The notes: a model not told the origin generated them from the letters alone. Shown: positions 43,633-53,264, numbered from the stretch's first letter. The stretch: DNA of 64,000 nucleotides from an uncultured Kiloniellales bacterium (GCA_947258885.1 CAMYKD010000021.1:1-64000); one strand, 5' to 3'. Program-made: numbers and translations.

Positions 43633-44550
43633 TCAGGACGACCGCGTCGGGTGGTCGAGGCGGCGCAATAGGTCGTCGAGCTGCTCCAGAGTCTCGTAGT
43701 GGACCGATAGACAACCGCCGCGCCCGTGAAAATCGATCGTGACTTTCAATCCTAGCCGGGCCGACAGGTCGTTTTCCAGGTCAACGGTGTCGGGGTCCTT
43801 GCCGCCGCGTGGCGCTCCGGCGGGCGGCGCTTCCGACCGGCCCGCGGGTTCGGCCTGGGTCTCTTCCTGCTTCTGGGCCCGGGCGAGACCTTCGGTCTGC
43901 CGCACGTTGAGGCCCTGCGCCACCACCTTGCGGGCCACCGCCTCCGGGTCCCGGGCGCCTAGGACCGCGCGCGCGTGGCCGGCGCTTATTCGCTGGTCGG
44001 CCAGCATGTCCTTGACCGGGTCCGGCAGCGTGAGAAGCCGGAGCGTGTTGGCAACGTGGCTGCGGCTTTTTCCGACCGCGCGGGCGACGTCATCCTGGCT
44101 GTTGCCGAATTCCCCGATCAGGCGCTGATAGGCCTGCGCTTCCTCCAGCGGCCCCAGGTCCTGGCGCTGGACATTCTCGACCAGCGCCAGCTCGAGAGAC
44201 TGGGCATCGCTCAGGTCGCGGATGACGACGGGCACTTCATGCAGCTGGGCGAGCTGCGCCGCGCGCCAGCGGCGCTCGCCGGCGACGATCTCGAACTCGC
44301 TGGCCAGCTCCGGATGGCGCCGGACCAGGATCGGCTGTAGGACGCCCTGCGCCTTCACGGAGTCGGCGAGCTCCCGGGCCGCCGCTTCGTCGAAGCTCCG
44401 GCGGGGCTGCCTCGGATTGGGATGAAGGTGCCCGATTGGGACGTCCTTGGTGGCACGCAGCTTGTCGAGCGTTGCATAGTCTTCGCTCTCCTCGCCGAAA
44501 AGCGCCGCCAAGCCGCGCCCGAGGTTGGTCCGTTGGTGGCTATCCGACAT
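43633..44550 (-). CDS. parB: Chromosome-partitioning protein ParB
   Basis: A 305-residue CTP-dependent DNA clamp that loads at parS. The N-terminus carries the ParA-stimulating basic segment (RTNLGRGLAALFG). The CTPase domain has PNPRQPRRSF and GERRWRAAQLA, with ENVQRQDLGPLEEA. The helix-turn-helix is in VARAVGKSRSHVANTLRLL. A C-terminal dimerisation domain ends at HPTRSS. It is 24 bp downstream of parA. Two perfect parS sites lie within 4 kb, so this is the chromosomal ParABS system. Confidence 0.97.
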   Translation of the reverse strand: MSDSHQRTNLGRGLAALFGEESEDYATLDKLRATKDVPIGHLHPNPRQPRRSFDEAAARELADSVKAQGVLQPILVRRHPELASEFEIVAGERRWRAAQLAQLHEVPVVIRDLSDAQSLELALVENVQRQDLGPLEEAQAYQRLIGEFGNSQDDVARAVGKSRSHVANTLRLLTLPDPVKDMLADQRISAGHARAVLGARDPEAVARKVVAQGLNVRQTEGLARAQKQEETQAEPAGRSEAPPAGAPRGGKDPDTVDLENDLSARLGLKVTIDFHGRGGCLSVHYETLEQLDDLLRRLDHPTRSS

Positions 44551-44574
44551 GGCAATCCCTCCGGTCTCCGCCGA

Positions 44575-45414
44575 TTACGAAACCAGGACAGGCCGCATGG
44601 GTGTCTTGCGTTCGCGCCGCAACATCTCACCGGCTAGGTGGATATAGGCCTGGGCACCGGCACAACGCACGTCGTACAGCAGGACCGGCTTGCCATGCGA
44701 CGGAGCCTCGGAGACACGGACGTTGCGGGGGATCACGGTCTCGAACACCTTGTTGCCGAGATGGGCCCGAACGTCCTTGGCCACCATTTCCGAGAGATTG
44801 TTCCGGCGGTCGACCATTGTGAGAACGATTCCCTGGATTTCGAGGGCGGGATTGAAGGCCCGCTTCACCCGCTCCACGGTTCGAAGCAGGTGGGACAACC
44901 CCTCGAGGGCGTAGAACTCGGTTTGGAGCGGTACCAGCACCGCGTCCGCGGCGACCAGGGCATTGAGCGTCAGCAGACCGAGCGCGGGTGGGCAATCGAT
45001 CAGGATGTAGTCGTACTCGTCCACGACGCCCTGCAGCGCATCGCTCAAGCGATACTCCCGCCGCGCGCCCGAAACGAGCTCAACCTCCGCGCCGACCAGC
45101 TCGACCGACGACGGTACAAGCGCCATGCCGCGGACCAGGGTCTCCATGATCATTTCGGCCAGGGGAGCGCCCTCGATGATCACGTGATAGATGCCCTTGC
45201 CCCTCTGCCGGCCGATCAACCCGAGGCCGGTGGTCGCATTTCCCTGGGGGTCCAGATCGACGATCAGCACACGCTTGCCGCAAGCGGCAAGCGCCGTCGC
45301 GAGATTGACCGCTGTCGTCGTCTTGCCGACCCCGCCTTTCTGATTGGCGATCGCCAGGATCCTCGCCTCTCGGTCGGTCAAGGCGGCGCTGTCCTCAGAA
45401 TATTGTGATTTCAC
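44575..45414 (-). CDS. parA: Chromosome-partitioning ATPase ParA
   Basis: A 279-residue Walker-type ATPase that drives origin segregation with ParB. The deviant Walker A is NQKGGVGKTTTAVNLA, Walker A' VLIVDLDPQGNATTG, and Walker B ILIDCPPALGLLTLNAL. Later blocks include LVPLQTEFYALEGLSHLL and IPRNVRVSEAPSHGKPV. GTG at 45414 is used and overlaps the end of rsmG; TTG 45381 (directly before TDREARIL) and TTG 45429 are alternatives. It is the partner of the ParB gene downstream. Confidence 0.96.
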   Translation of the reverse strand: MKSQYSEDSAALTDREARILAIANQKGGVGKTTTAVNLATALAACGKRVLIVDLDPQGNATTGLGLIGRQRGKGIYHVIIEGAPLAEMIMETLVRGMALVPSSVELVGAEVELVSGARREYRLSDALQGVVDEYDYILIDCPPALGLLTLNALVAADAVLVPLQTEFYALEGLSHLLRTVERVKRAFNPALEIQGIVLTMVDRRNNLSEMVAKDVRAHLGNKVFETVIPRNVRVSEAPSHGKPVLLYDVRCAGAQAYIHLAGEMLRRERKTPMRPVLVS

Positions 45415-46054
45415 GGTCCAGTAGCCCAATTCTCAAGATCGTGCCGCTGGGGTCTGAACGGCTTGGAGAAGTGTCCACCCGCATTGTCCATTGTTTCCTG
45501 GCCTCGGTCAATTCTTCATCGGCCCGTTTGCCCTTGAGGAATAGGCAACAGGGGCGCGTTCCGGGTGCCGGTCCCGGGATCTTCTGGGCGTATCCGAGCA
45601 GCTTGCGCAGAGGCGCGCAGGCCCGCGCCGTCACCACATCCGCCGCGATGGGGGGCATGTCCTCGATGCGTTGGTCATGGACCCGCGCGTCGCTCCCTGT
45701 TTCCCGCGTCACCTCGCGCAGAAACACCGCCTTGCGCCGATCCGACTCGACCAGATGCACCTCCCCGGCGCCCAGGAGGGCGAGCACCAGACCGGGGAAT
45801 CCGGCGCCGCTGCCCAAATCCACGATGACCCGCCGCCGGGCCGCGGGAACCGCCGGCAGCAACGGCAGGAGCTGGGCCGAATCCAGCATGTGGCGCCGCC
45901 AGAGGTCGCTCAGAGAGGCCCGGCTGACCAGATTTATCGCCCGGGTCCACCTGTCCAGCAGGGCCGCGTAGGTTTCCAACCGCAACATTGTTTCACGTGA
46001 AACAGCGGTCTCGCGCTGAAAGTCATCTGGGCCGAAGGGTGGCGCCAAGGTCAA
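45395..46054 (-). CDS. rsmG: 16S rRNA (guanine-N7)-methyltransferase RsmG (GidB)
   Basis: A 219-residue SAM-dependent enzyme that methylates G527 of 16S rRNA. Motif I is VIVDLGSGAGFPGLVLAL, with HLVESDRRKAVFLREV and VTARACAPLRKLL. The N-terminus contains NLVSRASLSDLWRRHMLDS, typical of GidB. The start is TTG at 46054, behind GGGAG. A parS site lies within the codons for the N-terminus (45989-46004). It sits between mnmG and parA, the conserved order. Confidence 0.95.
   Translation of the reverse strand: MTLAPPFGPDDFQRETAVSRETMLRLETYAALLDRWTRAINLVSRASLSDLWRRHMLDSAQLLPLLPAVPAARRRVIVDLGSGAGFPGLVLALLGAGEVHLVESDRRKAVFLREVTRETGSDARVHDQRIEDMPPIAADVVTARACAPLRKLLGYAQKIPGPAPGTRPCCLFLKGKRADEELTEARKQWTMRVDTSPSRSDPSGTILRIGLLDREITIF
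45989..46004. promoter_or_regulatory. parS centromere site 1 (inside rsmG)
   Basis: TGTTTCACGTGAAACA is a perfect 16-base match to the bacterial parS consensus and a full palindrome. It lies within the 5' coding part of rsmG, a common place for parS. Confidence 0.97.
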
Positions 46055-46099
46055 GCTGGTCTCCCGAGGTTCGACGCGGCCCGCCCGCCCGCCGGCTGG

Positions 46100-48013
46100 T
46101 TAGGCGGCGTCCTTGCCGGGACCGGATAGGCCATGAAGGTCCGCCGGAGCCCGTCGCCGAGGCCCTTGCCGCTTGACGTGCCCCAGGAGAGCGACCAGCG
46201 ATGCCGGCGTGACGCCGGACAGCCGGGCCGCGGCGCCGAGGGTTTCCGGCCGCACCCGCTTCAAGATGTCCCGCACCTCCTGCGAAAGGCCGGCAATGGC
46301 GTCGTAGTCCAGGGGCTCCGGAAGCACCAGCGCCTCGTCGCGGCGAAAGGCGCGGATATCGGCTTCCTGGCGCTCCAGGTAGCCGGCGTAGCGGGCGTCG
46401 GTTTCGAGCTGGGCCACGACGTCGGATCTGAGCCGGCCGATTCCCGGCCAGAGTCGCCGCAGCACGGTCATATCGACACCGGGATAGCGCAGGAGGTCGA
46501 AGGCGCTGCGGCGCACGCCATCGCGCTTGACCGTGACATCCTGCCGGGCGAGGGCGTCGGGGGTGGCGGTCAATCCGTCGAGCAGCGCGCGCCCGGTCGC
46601 CAGTGCCAGGGCCTTGTCCCGGAATGCCTCGGCCCGCGCCCGCGAAACGCACCCCAGGCGCCCGCCCTTGGCGGTCAGCCGCTGATCCGCGTTATCGGCG
46701 CGGAGCCGCAGGCGGTATTCCGCCCGGCTTGTGAACATTCGGTAGGGTTCGCTGACGCCGCGGGTGACGAGATCGTCGATCATTACGCCGATGTAGGCCT
46801 CGGAGCGATCCACCCGGAAATCCGCCGGGCCGCCGCCGGCCAAAAGGGCCGCGTTCAGCCCCGCCATCAAGCCTTGGGCCGCGGCTTCCTCGTAGCCCGT
46901 CGTGCCGTTGATCTGCCCGGCCAGAAACAGCCCCGGGATACGCCGGGTCTGGAGTCCCGGATCGAGCTCCCGGGGATCCACGTAGTCGTACTCGATCGCG
47001 TAGCCAGGCTGCAAAACCACCGCCCGCTCGAGGCCTGGAATGGTCTTCAAGAGCGCGCCCTGGACCTCGGCCGGCAGGGACGTCGAGATCCCGTTCGGAT
47101 AGACGGTGTCGTCGTCCAGACCCTCGGGCTCGAGGAAGATCTGGTGGCGCTCCCGCTCCGCGAACCGCACGATCTTGTCCTCGATCGAGGGACAATAGCG
47201 CGGTCCGGTGCCGTCGATCTGGCCAGAATAGATAGGCGCCCGGTGCAGATTCGCCCGAATCAGCGCGTGCCCCTCCGGGCCCGTGAAGGTGATGTGGCAA
47301 TCAACCTGGGGCCTAGTGATACGCTTCGTCAGATAGGAGAAGGGTTCGGGCGTTTCGTCCCCGGGCTGGCGATCCAGGCCCGCGTAGTCGACCGTCCGGC
47401 CGTCCAGCCGCGGCGGCGTCCCGGTCTTCAGTCGTCCGAGTGAAAAGCCCAAGCGATCTAGGGTCCCGGCGAGCGCCACCGCCGGCCGTTCGCCGACGCG
47501 GCCCGCGGCGAAGGTCTCTTCGCCCATGTGAATGACGCCGCGCAAGAATGTCCCGGTGGTCAGCACCACGGCGCCGGCCCGGAGCCGCTCCCCGGACCCG
47601 GTCATGACGCCAAGACAGCGGCCCTGATCGTCCAGCAGGATGTCGTCCACCGATGCCGCGCGGATTTCCAGGCCCGGCTGCGCGGCGAGCAAGTCCTGGA
47701 CCGCTTGGCGGTAGAGCTTGCGGTCGGCCTGGGCCCGCGGGCCGCGCACCGCCGGCCCCTTGCTGCGATTGAGTACCCTGAACTGGATGCCTGCCAGATC
47801 GATGGCGCGGCCCATGATGCCGTCCAAGGCATCGACCTCGCGCACGAGGTGGCCCTTGCCCAAACCACCGATCGCCGGATTGCACGACATCACGCCGACG
47901 GTGTCGGGCTGATGGGTGACCAGCACGGTCCTCGCGCCAAGGCGCGCGGCCGCGGCCGCGGCCTCACACCCGGCGTGGCCGCCGCCCACCACGATGACGT
48001 CATACTGAGACAT
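46100..48013 (-). CDS. mnmG: tRNA U34 carboxymethylaminomethyl-modifying enzyme MnmG (GidA)
   Basis: A 637-residue FAD enzyme that works with MnmE to modify wobble uridine 34 of certain tRNAs. The FAD fingerprint [21 protein letters not shown] is at the N-terminus, followed by [21 protein letters not shown] and [10 protein letters not shown]. The conserved block [16 protein letters not shown] and a second glycine motif [20 protein letters not shown] follow. The C-terminal helices bind MnmE and tRNA. ATG at 48013 is used; the ORF-track start adds unlike residues. Two parS sites flank the gene. Confidence 0.97.
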   Translation of the reverse strand: MSQYDVIVVGGGHAGCEAAAAAARLGARTVLVTHQPDTVGVMSCNPAIGGLGKGHLVREVDALDGIMGRAIDLAGIQFRVLNRSKGPAVRGPRAQADRKLYRQAVQDLLAAQPGLEIRAASVDDILLDDQGRCLGVMTGSGERLRAGAVVLTTGTFLRGVIHMGEETFAAGRVGERPAVALAGTLDRLGFSLGRLKTGTPPRLDGRTVDYAGLDRQPGDETPEPFSYLTKRITRPQVDCHITFTGPEGHALIRANLHRAPIYSGQIDGTGPRYCPSIEDKIVRFAERERHQIFLEPEGLDDDTVYPNGISTSLPAEVQGALLKTIPGLERAVVLQPGYAIEYDYVDPRELDPGLQTRRIPGLFLAGQINGTTGYEEAAAQGLMAGLNAALLAGGGPADFRVDRSEAYIGVMIDDLVTRGVSEPYRMFTSRAEYRLRLRADNADQRLTAKGGRLGCVSRARAEAFRDKALALATGRALLDGLTATPDALARQDVTVKRDGVRRSAFDLLRYPGVDMTVLRRLWPGIGRLRSDVVAQLETDARYAGYLERQEADIRAFRRDEALVLPEPLDYDAIAGLSQEVRDILKRVRPETLGAAARLSGVTPASLVALLGHVKRQGPRRRAPADLHGLSGPGKDAA

Positions 48014-48106
48014 GGCCGAAGAGATAGGGGGCACCGCTATCGAAGTCAAAAAAATCCGCCCCGGCCTCCCCAAGTTCAACCAACTGCAAATCCGGCCTTA
48101 ACGCAC

Positions 48107-48122
48107 TGTTTCACGTGAAACA
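48107..48122. promoter_or_regulatory. parS centromere site 2 (between mnmE and mnmG)
   Basis: TGTTTCACGTGAAACA again matches parS at all 16 positions. It lies in the 190-bp gap between the mnmE stop and the mnmG start, 2.1 kb from site 1. Confidence 0.97.
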
Positions 48123-48204
48123 TGGGACGAAAGGTGTCCGGGACAACTTCGTCGGGATTGCGCTCCCGGGGAATTCCATTAGACAGCCGCCGGCCCCGAT
48201 CATC

Positions 48205-49572
48205 CTATTTACCGATGCAGAAATCCCGGAAGACCACGTCCAGCACGTCCTCGACGTCGATCCGCCCGGTGATCCGACCGAGCGCCCGGGACGCCAGCCG
48301 CAGGTCCTCCGCCGCCAACTCCGGCAACTCCGCCGCCGCAACCCGCTCCAGCGCGGCGCGGCAATCCTCCAGGGCCCTGCGATGCCGTGCGCGGGTCACC
48401 GCTGGGGCGGCACCCGCGATCCCCAGGCGCTCGACGACCCGCCGCTCGACGTCCTCGAGCAACCGATCCAGTCCCTCCCCGGTCCTTGCCGAAATCGCGA
48501 AGCACGGCCGGTCCCGAAGTGCCGCCGGTCCCAGTTTATCCGGGGGTGCGGGCCTGACGTCGATCTTGTTCAGCACCGCCAGGGTGTCCTGGTCCACCAC
48601 CGCCAGCGCCTCGGGGTCCAGCTCCGGCCAAGAGGTCACGTCGAAGACCGCCAGTTTAAGGTCCGACTCGGCCGCCCGGCTCCGAGCCCGGCGCATTCCC
48701 TCCTGTTCGACCGCATCGCCACTCCCTGCGTCGAGCGTCCGCAGTCCCGCCGTGTCCGCCAGGGTCACCGGATAGCCGCCCAGATCGAGATGAACCTCGA
48801 CCACGTCCCGGGTCGTGCCGGCCAGCTCCGACACGATGGCCACGTCGCGTCGGGCCAGCGCGTTCAAGAGGCTGGACTTGCCGCTGTTCGGCGGGCCGAC
48901 GATCGCGATCTGCAGACCATCGCGCAGCCGCTCGCCGCGCCCCTGGTCGGCGAGATGCCGGCCGATCTCGCCGCCTAGCTCGACCGCGACGGCCCGCGCT
49001 CCGTCCATAAGGGTCTCCGGCAAGTCTTCCTCCGGGAAATCGATCGCGGCCTCGAGATGGGCCAGACCGGACAGCAACCGGATGCGCCAGTCCTCGGTGA
49101 GCCGGGACAGGCCACCGGTCATCTGGCGCAGCGCCTGGCGCCGCTGGGCATCGGTCTCCGCGTCGATCAGATCGGCCAAGCCTTCGACCTCGCTCAGATC
49201 GAGTTTGCCGTTGTCGAAGGCCCGTCGGGTAAACTCACCCGGTTCGGCGGGACGCAGCCCGGGCCGGCGGGACAGCGCCCCGATCACCGCCGCCGCCACC
49301 GCCCGGCCGCCGTGCAAGTGCAGCTCGACCATGTCCTCGCCCGTGAAACTCGCCGGACCGGCGAACCACAACACCAAGGCGCGGTCGAGCGCCGCTCGGC
49401 CGTCCGGATCGGAAAGTTGGCGCAGATGCGCCACGCGTGGAGCGGGTCGAGGCGCCCCGGCCAGGGCCTCGAGCGCCATACCGGCCGCCGGCCCGGACAG
49501 CCGGACGACCCCGATCCCAGCGCGGCCGGGCGGGGTCGAAAGGGCGAAGATGGTGTCGCCGGCGCTATCCAT
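48205..49572 (-). CDS. mnmE: tRNA modification GTPase MnmE (TrmE)
   Basis: A 455-residue potassium-dependent GTPase partner of MnmG. The N-terminal folate-binding domain has TIFALSTPPGRAGIGVVRLSG and MVELHLHGG, then GEFTRRAFDNGKLDLSEVEGLADLI. The G domain has P-loop GPPNSGKSSLLN, switch TTRDVVEV, DTAGLRT and NKID. The C-terminus ends in FCIGK, where the cysteine is catalytically important. It precedes mnmG in transcription order, across a 190-bp gap holding parS. Confidence 0.97.
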   Translation of the reverse strand: MDSAGDTIFALSTPPGRAGIGVVRLSGPAAGMALEALAGAPRPAPRVAHLRQLSDPDGRAALDRALVLWFAGPASFTGEDMVELHLHGGRAVAAAVIGALSRRPGLRPAEPGEFTRRAFDNGKLDLSEVEGLADLIDAETDAQRRQALRQMTGGLSRLTEDWRIRLLSGLAHLEAAIDFPEEDLPETLMDGARAVAVELGGEIGRHLADQGRGERLRDGLQIAIVGPPNSGKSSLLNALARRDVAIVSELAGTTRDVVEVHLDLGGYPVTLADTAGLRTLDAGSGDAVEQEGMRRARSRAAESDLKLAVFDVTSWPELDPEALAVVDQDTLAVLNKIDVRPAPPDKLGPAALRDRPCFAISARTGEGLDRLLEDVERRVVERLGIAGAAPAVTRARHRRALEDCRAALERVAAAELPELAAEDLRLASRALGRITGRIDVEDVLDVVFRDFCIGK

Positions 49573-49599
49573 GACGCCCGTCTTGCGCGGCTCCGGAAG

Positions 49600-49974
49600 T
49601 CAATCCTCCGCCGGCCCCTGGTCAGTCGGCTCAAGCATGAGGCGCTCGACCCGACCACCCTCGATCAGATGCCGCTGCAGGATCTCGTCCGCGTCCTCGG
49701 CGCTATGGTAGCTGTACCAGACGCCTTCCGGATAGATCACCATGGTCGGTCCCAGCTCGCAGCGATCGAGGCAGCCGGATGTGTTAACCCTAACGTCGGC
49801 CAGGCCCAGCTCCTTGGCCCGCGCCTTCAGATAGTTGCGCAGGCGCACCGACCCCTTTTCCTTGCAGCACCCCCGCGGATGTCCGGTCGGACGCTCGTTG
49901 GTACAGCAGAAGACGTGCCTGCGGTAGTAGAGCGGTGGATCGTCCCGCCGGTCCTCTTCGCCGCCCCGGTTCAT
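49600..49974 (-). CDS. Thioredoxin-like [2Fe-2S] ferredoxin domain protein
   Basis: A 124-residue protein with the cysteines of a thioredoxin-like [2Fe-2S] ferredoxin: HVFCCTNERPTGHPRGCC at the first ligand region and NTSGCLDRCELGPTMVIYPEG at the second. It is cytosolic. ATG at 49974 is chosen; the longer ORF-track start overlaps the preceding gene. It starts 7 bp after the DUF6489 gene and is probably co-transcribed with it. Its redox partner is not known. Confidence 0.85.
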   Translation of the reverse strand: MNRGGEEDRRDDPPLYYRRHVFCCTNERPTGHPRGCCKEKGSVRLRNYLKARAKELGLADVRVNTSGCLDRCELGPTMVIYPEGVWYSYHSAEDADEILQRHLIEGGRVERLMLEPTDQGPAED

Positions 49975-49981
49975 CGGCCGG

Positions 49982-50251
49982 TCACTCGTTGTCCGTATGG
50001 CCGGTTTCGTCGCCGGCCCGTCGACCACCGGCGAACTGCGACCAGAAGGCCTTTTGAATCTGCTCCAAGCCCTGCAAACCGGCCGGCAGCCAGGTCTCGA
50101 ACAGGGTTTCCGGATCCATGGCGGCGAGGTTAGCCATCAGACGTTCCTGGACCTTCTCCATGACAGCCGTCTGCATCGGTCCGACCTCCGGCAATCCCAG
50201 GAAGGCCCGTGCCTCTTCCGGCGTGCAGTCGATGTCGACATTGATCTTCAT
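49982..50251 (-). CDS. Small DUF6489-like protein
   Basis: An 89-residue acidic protein opening with MKINVDIDCTPEEARAFLGLP, a recognisable small alphaproteobacterial family without known function. A helical segment follows (MEKVQERLMANLAAM) and then ETWLPAGLQGLEQIQKAFWSQF. The ATG at 50251 follows an AAGGAGGAGGG ribosome site, which fixes the start. It is the first gene of a pair with the [2Fe-2S] protein. No membrane segment or signal is seen. Confidence 0.75.
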   Translation of the reverse strand: MKINVDIDCTPEEARAFLGLPEVGPMQTAVMEKVQERLMANLAAMDPETLFETWLPAGLQGLEQIQKAFWSQFAGGRRAGDETGHTDNE

Positions 50252-50409
50252 CGTAGCCCTCCTCCTTAGCGCCAAGTCCATATCCCATTTGTGGTTGAGC
50301 CGCCGGCCCTCTCGAACGCATATAGTGGACCGACACTATCGCCCGCCCCGGCCGACGGCAACGCCCTAGCCGTCCGACCGGCCAGGATCCCAGGGAGCTG
50401 CCGCGAAAC

Positions 50410-52494
50410 ATGCCCGAAAACCACCTCGCCGAGGAGAGCAGTCCCTACCTGTTACAGCACAAGGACAATCCGGTGCGGTGGCACCCCTGGGGGTCCGGCG
50501 CCCTAGAGGCGGCCAAGCGTTCCAACAAGCCGATCCTGCTGTCGGTCGGCTATGCCGCTTGTCATTGGTGTCACGTGATGGCCCACGAATCCTTCGAGGA
50601 CGAGGCCATTGCCGCGGTGATGAACGAGTTCTTCATAAACATCAAGGTGGATCGGGAGGAACGGCCCGACCTGGACAGCATCTACCAGTCGGCCCTGGCC
50701 CTGCTCGGCGAGCACGGTGGCTGGCCCCTGACGATGTTTCTGACGCCGGACGGAAAGCCTTTCTGGGGCGGCACCTACTTTCCGCCGGAACCCCGCCACG
50801 GCCGGCCCGGTTTCGTCCAGGTGCTGCGGAGCATCGCAACGGCCTATGCCGAGCAACCGGAGAACGTGGCCAAGAACGTCGCCGCCCTCACCGAGGCCCT
50901 GCAGAACCTCTCCAAGAACCAGAGCGGCGGCCCAATTGGTCTCGCGCTGAACGATCAGGTCGCCGAGCGATTGGTGCGCGAGATCGATCCCTTCAACGGC
51001 GGAATCGGCGGCGCGCCCAAGTTCCCACAACCGGCAGTCCTCAAGCTTCTCTGGCAGGCTTGGAAGCGCACCGGGTCGGAGCCCTACCGCCACGCCGTCG
51101 ACCTGACCCTGACCCGCATGTGCCAGGGCGGCATCTACGACCACCTGGGCGGCGGCTTCGCCCGTTATGCGGTCGACAACAAGTGGCTCGTGCCGCATTT
51201 CGAAAAGATGCTCTACGACAACGCCCAGCTCATCGAGCTACTGACCTGGCTCTGGCAGGACGCCAGCAACCCGCTTTACGAGGCGCGGGTCCGAGAGACG
51301 GTCGGCTGGGTGCTGCGCGAGATGCTTGCCGATACCGGTGAGTCGGGCGGCACACCGGCAGGCGCCTTCGCCAGCTCGCTCGACGCCGACAGCGAAGGCG
51401 AGGAGGGCCGGTTCTACGTCTGGAGAGCGGCCGAAGTCGACGCGCTGCTCGGCGACCGGTCCGACGCTTTCAAGGCGGCCTACGACGTCACGCCGGGCGG
51501 CAATTGGGAGGGCTGGACGATCCTCAACCGCCTGCAGCGTCCGAACCCGGGCGATCCGGCAGAGGAGGCGGCGCTGGCCCAGGCCCGTGAGACCCTGTTC
51601 ACGGCCCGGAGCACCCGGGTTCGTCCCGGCTGGGACGACAAGGTGCTCGCGGACTGGAACGGCCTGATGATCGCCGCCCTCGCGAAGGCCGCGCCGGTGT
51701 TCAAGGAGCCGACTTGGCTCGACGCGGCGGAGGGTGCTATGCGTTTCGTCACCGAGCAGATGACCGAAAATGGCCGATTGAAGCACACCTGGCGCGGAGG
51801 CCGGCTGAATCATCCCGCGACCTTGGACGACTACGCCAACCTCTGCGAAGCCGCCCTTGCGCTTTACGAGGCCACGGCCGCCGCGGACCATCTCGCTCAG
51901 GCCGAAGCCTGGGTCCAGATCCTCGATACCCACTACTGGGATCCCGAGGGCGGCGGGTACTTTCTGACCGCCGACGACACCGAGCAGCTCATCGTCCGCA
52001 CCAAGACCGCCAACGACAACGCGGTTCCCTCCGGAAACGGCACTATGACGGGGGTCCTTGCCAAGCTCTACTACCTGACCGGCAAAGCGGTCCATCGCGA
52101 GCGGGCGGAGGCGGTCATCGCGGCTTTCTCCGGCGAGCTTCAACGCAATTTCTTTCCGCTTTCCACGCTCTTGAACGGTAGCGAACTGCTGCAGTCGGCG
52201 GTGCAGGTGGTCATCGTCGGCGAGCGGAACGCCGAAGATACGTGCGCCTTATTATACACTATATATAGTACGTATACACCATTAATTCTACTAAATCTTG
52301 TGCCACCTGGATTCGAGTTGCCGGCGGACCATCCCGCTTGCGGCAAGGGACAGACCGATGGCCGGGCCACGGTCTACATTTGCAGGGGCCAGACCTGCTC
52401 GCTGCCGATCACGGATGCGGCCGAACTCGGCCGGGCCCTCGGCGCCGCGCCCCACATTCCCGGGGAGGTGACAACTCCGGGCGGCGCGGGGTAA
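50410..52494 (+). CDS. Thioredoxin-domain protein of the YyaL/DUF255 family
   Basis: A 694-residue protein. The N-terminal thioredoxin-like domain has SSPYLLQHKDNPVRWHPWG and a CxxC in YAACHWCHVMAHESF near residue 55. The rest is an (alpha/alpha) barrel like N-acylglucosamine epimerases (GIGGAPKFPQP, GGIYDHLGGGFARYAVD, GMMTGVLA-like GTMTGVLAKLYY). Its function is not settled; redox or carbohydrate roles have been suggested. A stretch at 52249-52300 is only about 23 percent GC, yet the frame and the flanking family sequence (LVPPGFELPADHPACGK) are kept. ATG at 50410. Confidence 0.9.
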   Translation: MPENHLAEESSPYLLQHKDNPVRWHPWGSGALEAAKRSNKPILLSVGYAACHWCHVMAHESFEDEAIAAVMNEFFINIKVDREERPDLDSIYQSALALLGEHGGWPLTMFLTPDGKPFWGGTYFPPEPRHGRPGFVQVLRSIATAYAEQPENVAKNVAALTEALQNLSKNQSGGPIGLALNDQVAERLVREIDPFNGGIGGAPKFPQPAVLKLLWQAWKRTGSEPYRHAVDLTLTRMCQGGIYDHLGGGFARYAVDNKWLVPHFEKMLYDNAQLIELLTWLWQDASNPLYEARVRETVGWVLREMLADTGESGGTPAGAFASSLDADSEGEEGRFYVWRAAEVDALLGDRSDAFKAAYDVTPGGNWEGWTILNRLQRPNPGDPAEEAALAQARETLFTARSTRVRPGWDDKVLADWNGLMIAALAKAAPVFKEPTWLDAAEGAMRFVTEQMTENGRLKHTWRGGRLNHPATLDDYANLCEAALALYEATAAADHLAQAEAWVQILDTHYWDPEGGGYFLTADDTEQLIVRTKTANDNAVPSGNGTMTGVLAKLYYLTGKAVHRERAEAVIAAFSGELQRNFFPLSTLLNGSELLQSAVQVVIVGERNAEDTCALLYTIYSTYTPLILLNLVPPGFELPADHPACGKGQTDGRATVYICRGQTCSLPITDAAELGRALGAAPHIPGEVTTPGGAG
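52249..52300. other. AT-rich patch inside the YyaL-like gene
   Basis: Fifty-two bases hold 12 G or C, inside a gene that is otherwise strongly GC-rich. It contains the 12-bp palindrome ACTATATATAGT. In frame it reads LYTIYSTYTPLILLNL, using codons (TTA, ATA, CTA, AGT) rarely seen elsewhere in the window. Protein sequence on both sides fits the family without a length change. Confidence 0.9.
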
Positions 52495-52568
52495 GCTCGC
52501 GACCACCAACGAGGTCCCTCAACCGCCGCGACTCAGGCCAGGACCGCCTCAAACCCTAGGGAGGCCCA

Positions 52569-53264
52569 ATGTCCGATCTCACCACTCCGGGCGCCGACGG
52601 CGAATTCGGCGCCTACATCGCCCTGCCCGCGACCACGCCGGCCCCCGGCATCGTCGTGGCCCAGGAGATCTTCGGCGTCAACCAGGTCATGCGCGACGTC
52701 TGCGACTGGCTGGCCGGCGAAGGCTATGTCGCCGCCTGTCCGGATCTGTTCTGGCGCATCGAGCCGGGCATCCAGCTGACCGACAAGACCCAAGCCGAGT
52801 GGGCCCGCGCTTTCGAGCTGTTCAACCTCTTCGACGTCGACAAGGGCGTCGAGGATATGAAGAAGACCTTGGCCCAGCTGCGCAGGCACGACGCCTGCAA
52901 CGGCCGGGTCGGTTCCGTCGGATACTGCCTGGGCGGCAAGATCGCCTACCTCATGGCGACCCGCTCGGACGCCGACAGCAACGTCGGGTACTACGGCGTC
53001 GGCCTCGACGAGTTGCTGGGCGAGGCGGAACGGATCACCAGGCCGCTTTTGATGCACATGGCCTCCAAGGACGGCTTCGTACCGCCGGAGGCGCAGGAGA
53101 AGATCAAGGCCGTCTTCGCGCCCCACAGCCGAATCACGCTCCACGTCTACGAGGGCCAGGACCACGCCTTTGCGCGCCCGGGCGGCGAGCACTACGATGA
53201 GGCGGCGGCCAAGCTCGCCAACGACCGCACCCTGGCGTTCTTCAAGGAGACTCTCGGCTCATGA
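52569..53264 (+). CDS. Dienelactone hydrolase family protein
   Basis: A 231-residue alpha/beta hydrolase. The catalytic cysteine is in VGSVGYCLGGKIAY, a glutamate in VVAQEIFGVNQVMRDV, the aspartate in ASKDGFVPPEAQ, and the histidine in YEGQDHAFARPGG. These match carboxymethylenebutenolidase, which opens dienelactones in aromatic breakdown. No aromatic-degradation genes are nearby, so a general esterase role is possible. ATG at 52569 follows AGGGAGG. It is coupled to the next gene by an ATGA overlap. Confidence 0.88.
   Translation: MSDLTTPGADGEFGAYIALPATTPAPGIVVAQEIFGVNQVMRDVCDWLAGEGYVAACPDLFWRIEPGIQLTDKTQAEWARAFELFNLFDVDKGVEDMKKTLAQLRRHDACNGRVGSVGYCLGGKIAYLMATRSDADSNVGYYGVGLDELLGEAERITRPLLMHMASKDGFVPPEAQEKIKAVFAPHSRITLHVYEGQDHAFARPGGEHYDEAAAKLANDRTLAFFKETLGS

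Noticed and set aside
52249-52300. Insertion-sequence footprint or attachment site
   Set aside because: The protein frame, family length and flanking motifs are all preserved, and no target duplication or inverted termini are visible.
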